Part shown: positions 47,888 through 58,735 of the stretch, in pieces
Numbering within the stretch: the first letter of the stretch is position 1
Layout of the letters: every line of letters begins with the position of its first letter
Assembly (NCBI GenBank): GCA_000469685.2
Contig: LS997566.1
Location: 31,986,996 to 32,050,995 of the forward strand
Length of the DNA stretch: 64,000 bases
Source: Haemonchus contortus
Lineage: Eukaryota; Nematoda; Chromadorea; Rhabditida; Trichostrongylidae
Reading direction: 5' to 3'
Notes under the pieces: model-generated
Told to the model about the DNA's origin: nothing
What the model saw: the letters and a program-made list of their open reading frames with translations, nothing else
The model's database searches: none
Program-made: the position numbers and the translations under genes

Positions 47888-48611
47888 TAGGTGTGTGCAT
47901 TAATTTCCGCCACCTGATTCGAGGAGTCGTTGCGCAAAAGATGTTAGAGGTTTACCTGTGAAACTTGTCATATTCTGTGAAATAGGGTATTGGCAACTAT
48001 TTAAGGGCAGACAGATCAGTTTTCGCCCAATACCGTTGCTCTCAAACTGATTGATCATGGAATGTGATTAATCGTTTTCCGGGAGGCCCTTTTCCTGCTG
48101 TTTGATTTCAAGAAAACTGCCAGTGAAGCTCACCGGATGCTTTTTGATACTCATGGAGAACAGGTTTTATCTGAACGAACCTGCAGCTCTAAACCAAAAG
48201 CTGCCGTCATTTGCAAGAAATAACATGAGGTGCTGTTCCACCATGGCAATGCCAGACCCCATGTTGCAGAGAATGTCCTTGAAAAAATTGCACATCTTGG
48301 ATGGGATCAGCTTGTTCAGCCCGCATACTCTCCGGCTCTTGCCCCATCTGATTAACACTGATTCCGGTTCGTGCAAGTCGGTTTCTCAGAAACACGCTTC
48401 CAGAATGCTGAAGAAGTGCGGAAATGAGTGGATCACTGGGTTGCCTCAAAAGATGAAGACTTTTGTAGACTCGGAATCAACAAGCTACCAGAAAGATGGC
48501 AAGAATTTGTAGCTAACGATGGGCAATACATTGGCTGGAGTACATTTTGTTTCAATTTCGTTATGAATATGTTTTCGCACGCAAAAAACGGCGGAAATTA
48601 ATGCACACTTA
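47888..48611 (+). mobile_element. Deleted mariner element (0.72 kb)
   Basis: Termini taggtgtgtgcattaatttc and the complementary ...gaaattaatgcacacttata. It is about half the normal mariner length, with only the C-terminal half of the transposase left. Confidence 0.8.
48100..48545 (+). pseudogene. Mariner transposase C-terminal relic
   Basis: In one frame: LFHHGNARPHVAENVLEKI, where the usual HDNARPH catalytic Asp reads Gly after an adjacent change, then GWDQLVQPAYSPALAPSD (the third catalytic region) and FQNAEEVRK. It ends with LPERWQEFVANDGQYIGW, the typical mariner C-terminus. In-frame stops occur after SD and in the following segment. DD34D-type mariner, inactive. Confidence 0.8.
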
Positions 48612-48851
48612 TAATAGAAATAGCCGCACTACATAGCCTCACAGTTTCAGTTTTTCACTACAATACCAGCATGAATAAATATTAATTGCGGGGAAGAAAG
48701 ATGGAATCTTAGATATTTGGAAGTATTTAATCTAAGCGAATGTGTTGTTATTCGGATTTCTTTGGGATCATGAGCTACTTATAGATGTCGAATCCAGACT
48801 AGGATAAGGAATTGAAAGCGGGTTTTAAAAAGACTGCATGAGAAATTAATA

Positions 48852-49372
48852 TACAGTAGCGCTCAAAAGTCTTCGGTGAAATGGTTTATCAGCCGTACTT
48901 TTCAGTCGTAACTCCTTTCCTACTGGATCTAATAGTGCGAAATTTCTATATTTGGTGCGTGGGTGTATTGTGAATATTTACTACTATTAACCTACAATCT
49001 GATCATGTTCCAGATATTCCAAAGGAGATGAAAATAAAATCGACTGCAAATATGATGATGGTCTTTCTAGAACCTCTTTCTTTTTTGTCATGTCTAAAAT
49101 GTACGAGCGGTAATGCCGAACACAATAGATTAGAATAACGCACATAAGGTGCGAATAAGTGCAGATGTCAACAACTTTACTTTTAGCAAAATCTGCTACC
49201 GCAACAACCACCTTGCTCTATCTGTGGATGTTGCAGCTTTGCAGTTTTTGGTAGGGTGAAATATGCTCTAGTTAGACATATCCAAATTTTGCGAGATTTG
49301 GTCTACTAACAAAAAAGTTATGAACGAAAAAGCGTCAAAGCATTTCACCGAACACTTTTGAGCGCTACTGTA
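48852..49372. mobile_element. MITE with Tc1/mariner-type ends (0.52 kb)
   Basis: Inverted termini tacagtagcgctcaaaagt and its exact complement, extending about 33 nt with two mismatches, bounded by TA. There is no coding capacity, so it is a miniature element that would need a transposase in trans. It does not share termini with the other elements here. Confidence 0.85.
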
Positions 49373-49950
49373 CGTAATTCACAAACGATGGTGGTGCAAA
49401 CTTTTGAAAAATTCATATTTTAGACAGATAAAATCCAAAGGAACTCTTTTAGCAATTTTTTGCACTTGCACTTCTGTAGTTGAACAATTAGATCAACCTT
49501 TTCTTCGGGACTAGGCTTATACAAAAATTGATGAAGTATTTTCTCTCTGAATTCGAGTAGCGATCATCAGTGGAGATTATTTTGTGTGATCTGATTAATA
49601 CTTTGCCCATTTACTAATTCATGCTATTATTTGCTTTTTTTTCTTTTTTTCAGTTCTTTACCCATTACCTGTGAGTGATACTACCACGGATCACACATTG
49701 ACTGGTAGTTAGTAAACAATATTTCTAAACATTCATATATAAATAGCTGTTGTAAGCCAGTGAAGAAGTCTGGAATGCAGCGAGATTGGTAACGTTGATA
49801 GATCAAACTAAATACATGCCTCCCTTCTCGTCTACCTACAAGATTATAAAACGTAAACCAAAAAAAAGAGCTCGTCAATAATGACGCGGAAAAGCTAGTT
49901 CCCTAAAACAGTAGAGCTATTTAGAGATATCAAATCAGTTTATACACATA
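49373..49950. other. Intergenic, 3' side of the PPxY gene
   Basis: No supported gene. It would contain the 3' UTR of the minus-strand gene that ends at 49951. I do not see an unambiguous AATAAA on the minus strand. Confidence 0.35.
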
Positions 49951-51599
49951 TTAATTTTTCGCTCTTGTAAGATTATTGAAAGATGTAATCAGCTGATCGT
50001 TGTAGAGGACGTCATAGTATGCGGGAAGAGGCGATGCTCCAGCAGCTTCCGAGTACTCTGAATATAAAGCCATTAATGGAATGTATATACAAGATAACAA
50101 TACGAGATAGAGAAACAATTCTCTTCCGCCACAGAATAATGGGGTTCTCTATCTCGAATCGATTTGACTCTCTTATTAGGTGATGGGAGTGTGACGTAGT
50201 GCTCTTCATGAAGAGCTCCAGAACTTTGATAGGAGAGGCATACAGCGTTGGCGCATGTGAGCAGTTCTTTCCGTTTATGGTTTTTATTGTACGGGAGAAA
50301 AGATAAAGCTCTCGAGGCCGATCAAAAAGGGCCTAAGCTCGAGTCTGATAGGATCCATAAAAGGTTAAGTAATAGAATCGCTGAAATAGTCCTTACAATT
50401 CCGAAGCTTCTAGAGCTCATGCACTATGTTCTCAGAAATCCACATCGAAGCCTGTTTACATGTTTGTTTGGGACACATAGAAGCGTGTCGCGGTGTACAA
50501 CTTTTTGAGAGAAAGGAGTATTGAGTGGGGAACCCAAGTGTTTGGATAGGTCCAGGCATACTTTTATACATCGGAAACAAATGGCTCACGAGATATCCCG
50601 CTAGGACAAAACTGTGGCCCCTCGTATACCATACATAGTGCTGTCAGGTCGGAAGACTGCCTAAGTAGGGCATTATAAAGGCTCAAAGATTGTCCCCTGC
50701 GTATGCGCGAACGAGTTTCAGCGGCATTGTAGAGCTGTACCATTTACAATGGAACCCGTCTAGTAGTTAAAACAACTCGTCATGACCCATAGCGACAGTG
50801 AAGGGCAATTCTGGACAGTTTTGGCTCGATGTAGTCAGTCTATTTTGCATTCGCAACAGCTGAAATCTCCTCCAAATACCCCTTCCATGTCATTATCGAC
50901 ATGGGAATCTCGTACAAAGTCCATTTTTATTACTTTAAGGAGCCTTATTTTTCGCAAAATCGACGAATTTTCTCACTTCTTTCGCCACCTATGCACTATT
51001 CCCAACCAATACTTCCCCTTTTCGACTAAAGATGGGTACCTCATAATTATCGTGCCCTCAATGTCCCCACTCGCCTTTATGGAACATTGATGCCTTCCAC
51101 TTAGACACGAAGTTTCTTTACTAGTTCCGTCTAGGACACTCAGCAGGCGATACCTATCAAAAAAAAACGTTCCGCACAAGTTGTTGACCGGGTAGTCATC
51201 TAGATTGGATGGTTTTTACAAATTGAGGTTTTGTAAGAATCAGGGAAGGGTATGACAATGAAAGCTATTCAAATCAACTGGGCAGATTTAGCGACTAATC
51301 ATACTTACCTGGTGGTTCATCAATGGGCTTGTAAAGGAGTTGAGGAAGAGTGTCAGGAAAAAGGACTGCAATATCTTTTCGTTGTAAAATCTAACTTTTC
51401 TAAAAAGTGTTAAATTTGTTCAGGTACCTGTAAAGTCCCAATGGTAAAAAGTTGTAGACCCGACAGTGAAAAGACGTTCTTCACGAGTTCCATTATAGTG
51501 ATACATCAGAGTGAGGTAGAGTAGGTAGGCACCCAAGAATATAAGACCAGACAACAGAAGCAGAAGAAAGGTAATTATAGGGCTCGGGACGAAATTCAT
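49951..51599 (-). CDS. Small single-pass membrane protein with PPxY motif
   Basis: Three minus-strand exons join in phase: 51599-51428 (ATG, phase 1 end, CAG|gtacct), 51365-51309 (attgcag acceptor, CAG|gtaagt) and 50057-49951 (atattcag acceptor, TAA). Introns are 62 nt and 1251 nt. The 111-residue product begins MNFVPSPIITFLLLLLSG, giving one hydrophobic segment at residues about 8-33. A possible N-glycosylation site (NGT) follows at about 36, and residues about 70-95 form a short acidic/Pro-rich region with DEPPEYSE (PPxY, a ligand for WW domains of Nedd4-type ubiquitin ligases) and YYDVLY (contains a YxxPhi sorting-like motif). No family is recognised. If the tail is cytoplasmic, a role as a trafficking or ubiquitination adaptor is a reasonable inference. 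The large intron carries repeat family C. Confidence 0.6.
50560..51110 (+). repeat. Dispersed repeat family C, copy 3
   Basis: Shares gctgtcaggtcggaagactg, gcaattctggacagttttgg and taccccttccatgtcat with copies at 33.8 and 39.2 kb. It lies inside the large intron of the minus-strand PPxY gene. Confidence 0.65.
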
Positions 51600-52599
51600 T
51601 CTCTTAATGCAGGAATAGCGCAGCCTCCGAGATTTTCCTCCCTAATCGGCCCCAAGACGGCTTCTTTAGGATGATGACGCAGGTGATTCTGTAGAAACTG
51701 TCAGCGATATGATGATGGCTGTCATCATAATAAGGCTTTCAAGTTTTGATTCTCACAAAGCTATTTTCGCTCGGAAAAGCTGACCTGGTATATCATGCTA
51801 AGCACTAATAGGAGATTGTTCACGACAGAGATCGCAAATGTCTGTTTTTCCGTCTCCATTCTATATCACCAATCCAAATCTGCAGGAATATGTATTTCTG
51901 TGAAAATTATTCCCATTGTATATCTTAAAACTGATTTTCTGGAGCAAAAAGGGCCTCCCTGATGTCGAAAAACATGATCGATTATCTCAAACCCGGTTGG
52001 TTATGACCACGAGTCCCATCCTGGCTCACCCCTTTGCCAACCTTTTCTGGGATGCGACGAGTTACTCGAGAGCGTAGAGTATAAAAGATACTTTCAACCA
52101 CTTTGAACGCCTCTTCGATCGTAATTTGGGTCCTATTTTGGGAACGAAATGAGAGTTTTCACTTCCCGGTGAGCTTTTTATGTCTGAGTCAGCGAAAACG
52201 TTAGTCTCATAATGCGATTTCTGTTCTCACTCAGACCTTCCTTCTCCTCAGAAGTCTTTGTTGTTGTGGCTCGTTTTTTTTTCAGCAATTTGACGCAAAT
52301 TAACATAGGTGTAGGTTAAGGCTGACCCTACATCCCTTCAAAGTCATGTATCCCGAGTGGGCGACGTGCCACACCTAAAGCTGGACTTGCATTGAAAGCT
52401 CCCAGGTCGTTTCAAGTAGGGAAAGTACAACGGAAATATACATTCGTGTGGATGAGGGCAAATTTGGAACCAAACATGAATAGCTCAGTTCAAATGTATC
52501 GATATTATCCTCGGCATCCTTTCCAGCTCGCTATCAAATCCTATAGGACAAACAGACAGGTTCCTGGAGTTGATCAACCTAGTTTTGAAATGCGTCGAG
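51600..52599. other. Intergenic, 5' side of the PPxY gene
   Basis: No supported gene. Promoter sequence for the minus-strand gene would lie here, but no element is recognisable. Confidence 0.3.
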
Positions 52600-52805
52600 T
52601 CAGGGCTCCACTGACGATCGTGAAAAGGTTTGAATGCTCTAAGACCTAAACAAAGCATTATGGAAGCCAATCGATGCAGAATCCTGAGTTTTTGCCCTAC
52701 CAGACGAATCTCGTACAAATCGTGCATCTATGGGAGATGAAAGGCTTGGCTGATTCTGGCAGATACTGGTACGGGTTAGCATTCCGCAATCCTCCTCAAT
52801 CATTA
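52600..52805 (-). mobile_element. tRNA-derived SINE copy, truncated
   Basis: The minus strand contains 'cagccaagcctttcatctcc', 'gtacgagattcgtctggtag' and 'ttggcttccata', matching the middle and tail of the SINE. Confidence 0.5.
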
Positions 52806-54047
52806 GGTGACGGTATTAAATGGAATTAGGGCTCCTCCACACTAAGAAGTAAACAAAAACATCGTAATCAACCCATCACTGTCGGTTCATAATGCAAAGC
52901 GCTTCATTAGGAGTCAAAAATGGCGGTTCAGATGTTCTTCTACGACGTACTTGGTTTTCATCGGGGTAATCATTTTAGGGGTGCGGTGAAGTCTTCGCTA
53001 TTGATAGTTTGAGGTAGAGCTCAGGGAATGAGAATGTAATTGTTTAATTGTTATTAGCATTTTGTGGCAACTGTTTCTTGTTCACGTGCTTTGAAGGGGA
53101 AGGAATTGTACTTCTAAGAAGCTGAACTTTCCTTAGTCCGAAACTCAGTGGAGGTTTTCTTGAAGTGGGGTTATACTGAAGGATCAAAATTGTAGTTTCA
53201 CGAAGTTCTTGTCAATCTTTACATAGGTTGAGCGTAATCCCAGACTTTAAGAGCTTTTGGCAAGGTTCGATCTCGGGATGTACTTGCTACGGTGTCGAGA
53301 AGTTTCTGCTTTTTTCCCTGTTTATGAAAAGGAAGGGCAATTACCTGAAGATGTTCGAATAATTTTGATAGAAACCTTTCAAAATCACATGCAACTCAGG
53401 AAGCACCAAGTATGATATGGTCCGTTAAAGAGCAGGTCCCATTGGTTCTCAAGAAGAGTCACTGCAGACTGAATCATCTGACGTGGGCAGTAGGGGCGTG
53501 AATTTAGTAAAGCGGATTGCTCCCCCATGCATCACCTGAAAAAGCGGATCGCTCTGGATTTGAGGCACTTGTCAGGGAAGTGCCTTAACTGAAGAGGTCA
53601 AATTCAGCCGACATTCCTTTGCGGCCATTCAGACGTGAAATTTGATAAGGAAGCACTTGAGAAGGGCGCTTCCTCGGCGACATTCACCGGCACCGCCTCT
53701 GCGTGAATTGCAAAAAGGGGATCTTTTCAGATCTGCCGCCAGGCCATTTACAACGCATACCTAACTGGTATTCAGTCGTATACCAATTTTATTCCTATCC
53801 TGGTTCGAGTACGCCTTTATGCTGGGCAACCCTCTGATCCAACAACAACTCCATTGTCTTTACTCACTAGCAGTCTAGGAAATTGTGCTGTGGAAGGCTA
53901 ATTTTCGATTTCGTTTGATTGCCGTTTGGAGAGCGCACGAGGGAGAGAGGCGTAACTCGAAGAGAACTTGAGACGACACCCAGTCTGTGACTCCCTGACG
54001 ACTCCACGGGCAAAACATCCCTACCACCAAGTCCATTCCTCGTCAGC
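52806..54047. other. Intergenic, nothing recognised
   Basis: No supported gene or repeat. Confidence 0.35.
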
Positions 54048-54119
54048 ATGTTTGCAGGAAAAAATGTCTTTACAAATGTCGTTGGTGGTATGGATCGGCC
54101 GAAACGTCGACCAAGTCAG
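54048..54119 (+). CDS. Possible trans-spliced first exon
   Basis: cctcgtcag ends one base before the ATG at 54048. The 24-codon open frame (MFAGKNVFTNVVGGMDRP, then KRRPSQ) ends at CAG|gtaagc, a strong donor in phase 0. It could be the first exon of the membrane-protein gene whose later exons lie at 55.1-56.6 kb on the same strand, or of a separate gene. It is basic and not a signal peptide. Connecting exons were not found. Confidence 0.3.
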
Positions 54120-55130
54120 GTAAGCCCTTGCTTCTTGTATTCTGCTCTTTCATCTTCGAGGAAAGAACGGGTATCAATTGCTTTTTAACAGCTGCTCCGA
54201 TTTCTGAATCACTGGCACTCTGTAACCGATTTTTCAGTTTTTTTTTCTTCTCTCGAGCTTGTTGTCAAGACTCTTCATTACACCTGAATGAGGACTCCCT
54301 ATCGCTCACATTAGTGCTACTAGGAGCTTTTCTTGGGAACTGGTGGGAGATCTCTGAGCTGAGAGCCTAAAATAGGTTTGAGGAATTTTGATGAAATAGG
54401 TCCTTTCCGTATTTTATTCTGCTATTTGACAAGCCTATGAAAGATCTATAAGAAGACTTAGAGATCACTTCGTATCACATCTTATCACATCGGATTATGA
54501 GTATGGTTTCTAAAGGCTGACAAGCGCAACTGTGCCGCCATACTGACTAAGCTTCCAATCGGATTTTTATTTTTTTTATTTTTTGAAAAAGTCGGATAGG
54601 ATTCACAATCTCAGAATTCACTTTTATCGACGTATTTTTGAATAGCTTTAAATTTGCCCTCTGTTGCTTTTTCACAGTGGCTGCACTTGTTTGTTATTCG
54701 TCGGTGAAGAACTTTGTGACATTCAGGAGAAAGTTTGATCCGAGTAGCATATGATATGAACTATTTACTACAAACATGAATAATTCAAAAGTAATGTGGT
54801 CAAAAGTAATCAAATCCTCCACGATGTGTCACGCACTCCCTCATCTGAAGCCACTCGTATGGGTATTCATTCTCTTCGGAACCTAAAGAGCCGAACAAAA
54901 GTTCTAATCAATCTGGGATAGGATTAGCTGAGACCGGCAAAGTGCAGTCGACTTGCACTCGAGCGTTTTTTCGCCATTCAAAAGCTAAAAAGTTTGATGG
55001 AAAGTATCGCGACTTCCTAAAAAAACTAAATAGTTTAGAGAATTGACGGTTAGCAAGCACTCCATTAAGATTCCCTCCATAATAAATGAGTTCCTAGTTG
55101 AACTTGCCTTGAAAGCGTTCCATTTCAAAG

Positions 55131-56634
55131 AATTTCTCTTCGTGAGCTGCCTCAACCATAAAAACGGTAAAGCAATTAAGAGCAGGAATGCTGACTATGT
55201 AAACCCTTCGTTTTCTTTGAGAGCTGACTTCTTCCTCACAATTCGCGATGGAAGAGCACAAAATGGTTGTTTAGACGAACAGTGTTACTTGGATGTCCGC
55301 CAGTAATCTGTTTTGGGGTGATCTGAAGACACAAGAAACAAAAATTTGCAGAAAACTGAGTCCATTTCGGATGCGCCATGAATTCGACGTCCGAGTTTTT
55401 GAAGTTCCATGAGCTTTCTCATGTACTCAAGCCATGATGTTCTAGTGCTTCTTATCAGAGAACAACTGAATCGTTCAATATGGACCCAGTGCCCAATCAC
55501 CATCCCGTAATTATATCTACGGTATTCTCGAACAAGCTAGGAAATCGAACTCATCCCGTGGTCATTGCGAATCCGTTATTTCGGAACTGTCCAAACGTTG
55601 TCTACAGATTCCGTTAGATCAGAGATTTATCAGAAGTTGTCATACCACTGATTGTAAGATGTGAAAAAGCTCGCATGTCCTTTCAAATCCATTCTATAGC
55701 TTCTGACATTTTTCCCTTTTTCGAATTTCTAAGCACAGGTATATCTCATTCATGGTAGATAGTTAATCGTACCCACACAGCAAAACAGAATTTCTTGCCC
55801 ATAACACTTCCTTAAACTCATCATTTACAGTGCTGTATCAGGGACTAACCCACTGAAACCATTTCCGTTTTCTACGAAAAATTGGGATTCATGCAGCATA
55901 CCTGAAGTACCCACTATACTGGTAACTACTGCAACTTTATGTCAGGTGCTACCCATTTCAGGTGGAATACATAATATTCATCTTATCTCGAGAATACCGA
56001 TTTGTAGTTTATGAGAACGTTTCATGCAGCTGGCACAGTAAGATGAATGCCTCACAAAAAGATACTGTACCAAATTCCCCGATATTTTTTCCTCCCCTGC
56101 CAGCACGAATCTGGCCAAGCAGGTTATGTATTCTCACCTACAATTTATCTGTGAACAACCACGGAACGTCAACGAAAACGTTTTGAATGAACCCTCCATG
56201 TGTTGATTGCGCTCCCTGGCAAATTAAAAAGGGGATCTTTGGTCGGCAGCTGTAAACAGCTCACCCGGAGATCATTAAGCTCTAATTGGACATGCTCAGC
56301 ATTGATGGTTCTCAAGGGTTTTTGTTTCTGACTACTGCTTTTGTTATAGCAGCAATCAGTCATCGCAAAAGAACGCAGTCGCAGCCAGATCTTTATAGGT
56401 CGATTAAGGTACGAATTTCATGGACGTCAAATGCGTGGCGCATCCTTAACAACCGCGGTTCCCAACAGGATCTTTGTTCTTTCTAATGTCTTTTTATCAA
56501 GTCAAGACTGGTGTAGCTGTTTAACGGCGCAGGAATTAGAAACGATGTTCGTTTCCTCTAAACAACCACATCTCCGCTTACCCATGCACTGCGGTCCGGG
56601 AGCCCATTATCACACTTCCTCGCTCATAACATAG
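55131..56634 (+). CDS. Unknown single-pass membrane protein (5' end unresolved)
   Basis: Exons join in phase: about 55131-55302 (start uncertain), 55831-55921, 55962-56037, a 19-nt exon 56104-56122, 56300-56408 and 56533-56634. The extracellular part has four to six Cys (NGCLDEQCYLDVR, WDSCSIPEV, ENVSCSW) and one N-x-S site (NVS). Then come a hydrophobic segment (GFLFLTTAFVIAAIS), basic HRKRTQSQ, and a cytoplasmic tail of about 55 residues ending HYHTSSLIT. AATAAA starts two bases after the stop. Introns of 40 and 66 nt are typical of nematodes. I recognise no domain. The 19-nt exon is the weakest point. The first exon may be at 54048. Confidence 0.5.
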
Positions 56635-56635
56635 C

Positions 56636-56641
56636 AATAAA
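56636..56641 (+). terminator. Polyadenylation signal AATAAA
   Basis: Begins two bases after the TAG of the 55.1-56.6 kb gene, giving a very short 3' UTR, which nematodes tolerate. Confidence 0.5.
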
Positions 56642-56769
56642 CTTAGCAGAAAGCGTAAGTGCAGCCTGGACAATAACTACTGCCAGCAACCCAGCTTCCT
56701 GGAGTTAGCAGGCGTATAAAGTCCAAAGGACAAAGTCTTTGTCGATGTTCAATAACATTTTATGATCCG

Positions 56770-57010
56770 GTCCTACATTCGACTACGGATCAGGACCGTA
56801 GTGGCGATTTGAGGGCGTACATAGCCTATACAATGACCTGCAGTGGCCAGCAGACGTGCACGTCATTGCTTTCACCCACTCAGACGAGTCTAGTACCAAT
56901 TAACCGGCCAAGGAGGGATGAAAGGCTTGGTCATCATGAGGAGGATTCCTGATCCAATTCCCTGAGTTTGCGCGTGTGATAGTGCCCCATTTGCCACTGT
57001 ACCACGTCCA
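56770..57010 (-). mobile_element. tRNA-derived SINE copy
   Basis: The minus strand reads 'acgtggtacagtggcaaatg' at the head, then 'caagcctttcatccctcctt', 'ggttaattggtactagactc', 'gtctgagtgggtgaaagcaa' and 'tgctggccactgcaggtcat', in the order of the 60.86-kb copy. Confidence 0.7.
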
Positions 57011-58565
57011 TAGCCGTGGCAGCCCTATAGCAACCTGTATTTCTGGAAATTGTTAGACTTAGGCAAGAACAACCATTCATAATTAAATTTTTCTGAGCTT
57101 CCCATTTGACAAGGAGAAATTTATTCTTCTTTACCTGCTGTAAACTGAAAGTATTTCAAAGTTTTGATATGAAGACTCCATTGAAAGCTTATCATTGGAG
57201 GAAAGGCGCCGTCTGGCGAAGTTTATAGTTATTCTGCAAGACGAAAACCACCTGATGAATCATGCTTTCAGCTTATTAATGCATCCACCTCAACACACGT
57301 TTGTAGACTAGAATTGAAAAATCCAGTGACATACAATTTTGACTTGTTTTGCGTCAATATTGCCAATTTCCTTACGAAAATGGGGAGATAACATATCCCC
57401 TTCTTCATTACAACTCTTCGGATTGAAAACGATACAAAACCTTCTCGACACGCAGGAGGGGTGCGTATCTGCTCCTATATGGTTTTTCTAGTTTACAAGA
57501 AGTCTTTACACTTCCATAAGTGATGCAGAAAAGACCTATGATAATCCAATGGGTACTTCTTCGTTTAAAGGAGTTCCTGAGGCCATCGTCAATTGAGAAT
57601 TGACTCAGGACTCTTCTCAAAAAGGGTTCAGTTCCTAATAAGCAATCATGGCAACTAGTGTTCCCTCAGAGGTGAAGAAAACTCAGCAGTCCTGGAGGAT
57701 CCAGGCAAAGTCCAAGAAAAAAACAATGTAAGAAGAAATCCTATTTCTGCTCGGAGAGATATCAAGCTGGAACAATTCAATAAACAATGTCAGCTACATC
57801 AGATCTGGGCTCTGATAGAAAACTTACTTATATGACAAAAATGACTCAGTACAACTTCTACGAGGAACTCAAAAAAAGACGTGCCTGTCACTGTCTGTCA
57901 GTCATCACTCAAGTTCTTTGACTGCTTCTTAGATAATGAGGTCTTAGATGTAGCCCGGCAAGCCCAGCTCTAAATGTTTTTTTTATCTTACTCGACTTTT
58001 CAATGAGAAAATCCTTGGTTGAACAAAAGCTACTGATGGCGAGTCAGACGGGCTGAAGAGTTCTATTGCTTCGGAGGCTTTCCTGCTTCCAGTCGTATGA
58101 GGCACTTGAAATCTGTGGGATCTAGGCATTACCGAGAAAGATGAATGATTCATCGAATTGATCGCTGACAGTAGGCAAACGAAGGACCAATCCGCTCTAT
58201 TGGTTTAATCAACTAAATCTCCGACATCTTCAGAACGGTCATCTATAAAACGCTGGCGTTTTCAATCTTATCCAAAGCAAGCTTTTCCGCACATCATCAA
58301 TATTCAACGTCTGGAGGAAGACAATTCGAGGGCTTCATGAATTCGGAAGGCCTATTTCGTCAGGGCAAAGCTAGGGCAGGATCACGGCTGATTGTGATAG
58401 CAATCATTTCTAGGAACATCTTTCTGCACTAGAGCACTATCAAGTGCTCACTATCCTAGAATCTAATATTTTTTCTCATAATATGTATGATATTTATTCA
58501 TATTTTGATTAATTTTACTTTTCAGTTGATGTCTTGGTATTTTTTATGGCGATTGTATTTAAAGT
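57011..58565. other. Intergenic, nothing recognised
   Basis: The minus-strand open frame 57408-57620 has no recognised features. No repeats were identified. Confidence 0.35.
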
Positions 58566-58735
58566 GGGTGGAGGTAGTGTAGTGGCAATGGCGCACTATC
58601 ACACATCCGTGGTCGAAGGAACGCAACCCGATTCGATATCCACTCAAGCCAACCGAAAATCACATTCCTCCGAGCCGCTTAATTGGGTTTGAGAGAATAA
58701 AAACACTGAAATTGAGTCATTCCGTAGACAAAATG
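58566..58735 (+). mobile_element. tRNA-derived SINE copy, diverged
   Basis: Starts 'gtggaggtagtgtagtggca', then 'atggcgcactatcacacatc' and later 'cttaattgggtttgagagaa' and 'aaaaacactga', in SINE order. Confidence 0.55.

Noticed and set aside
52392..52727. Open frames on both strands
   Set aside because: They mostly overlap a SINE copy and lack splice context.
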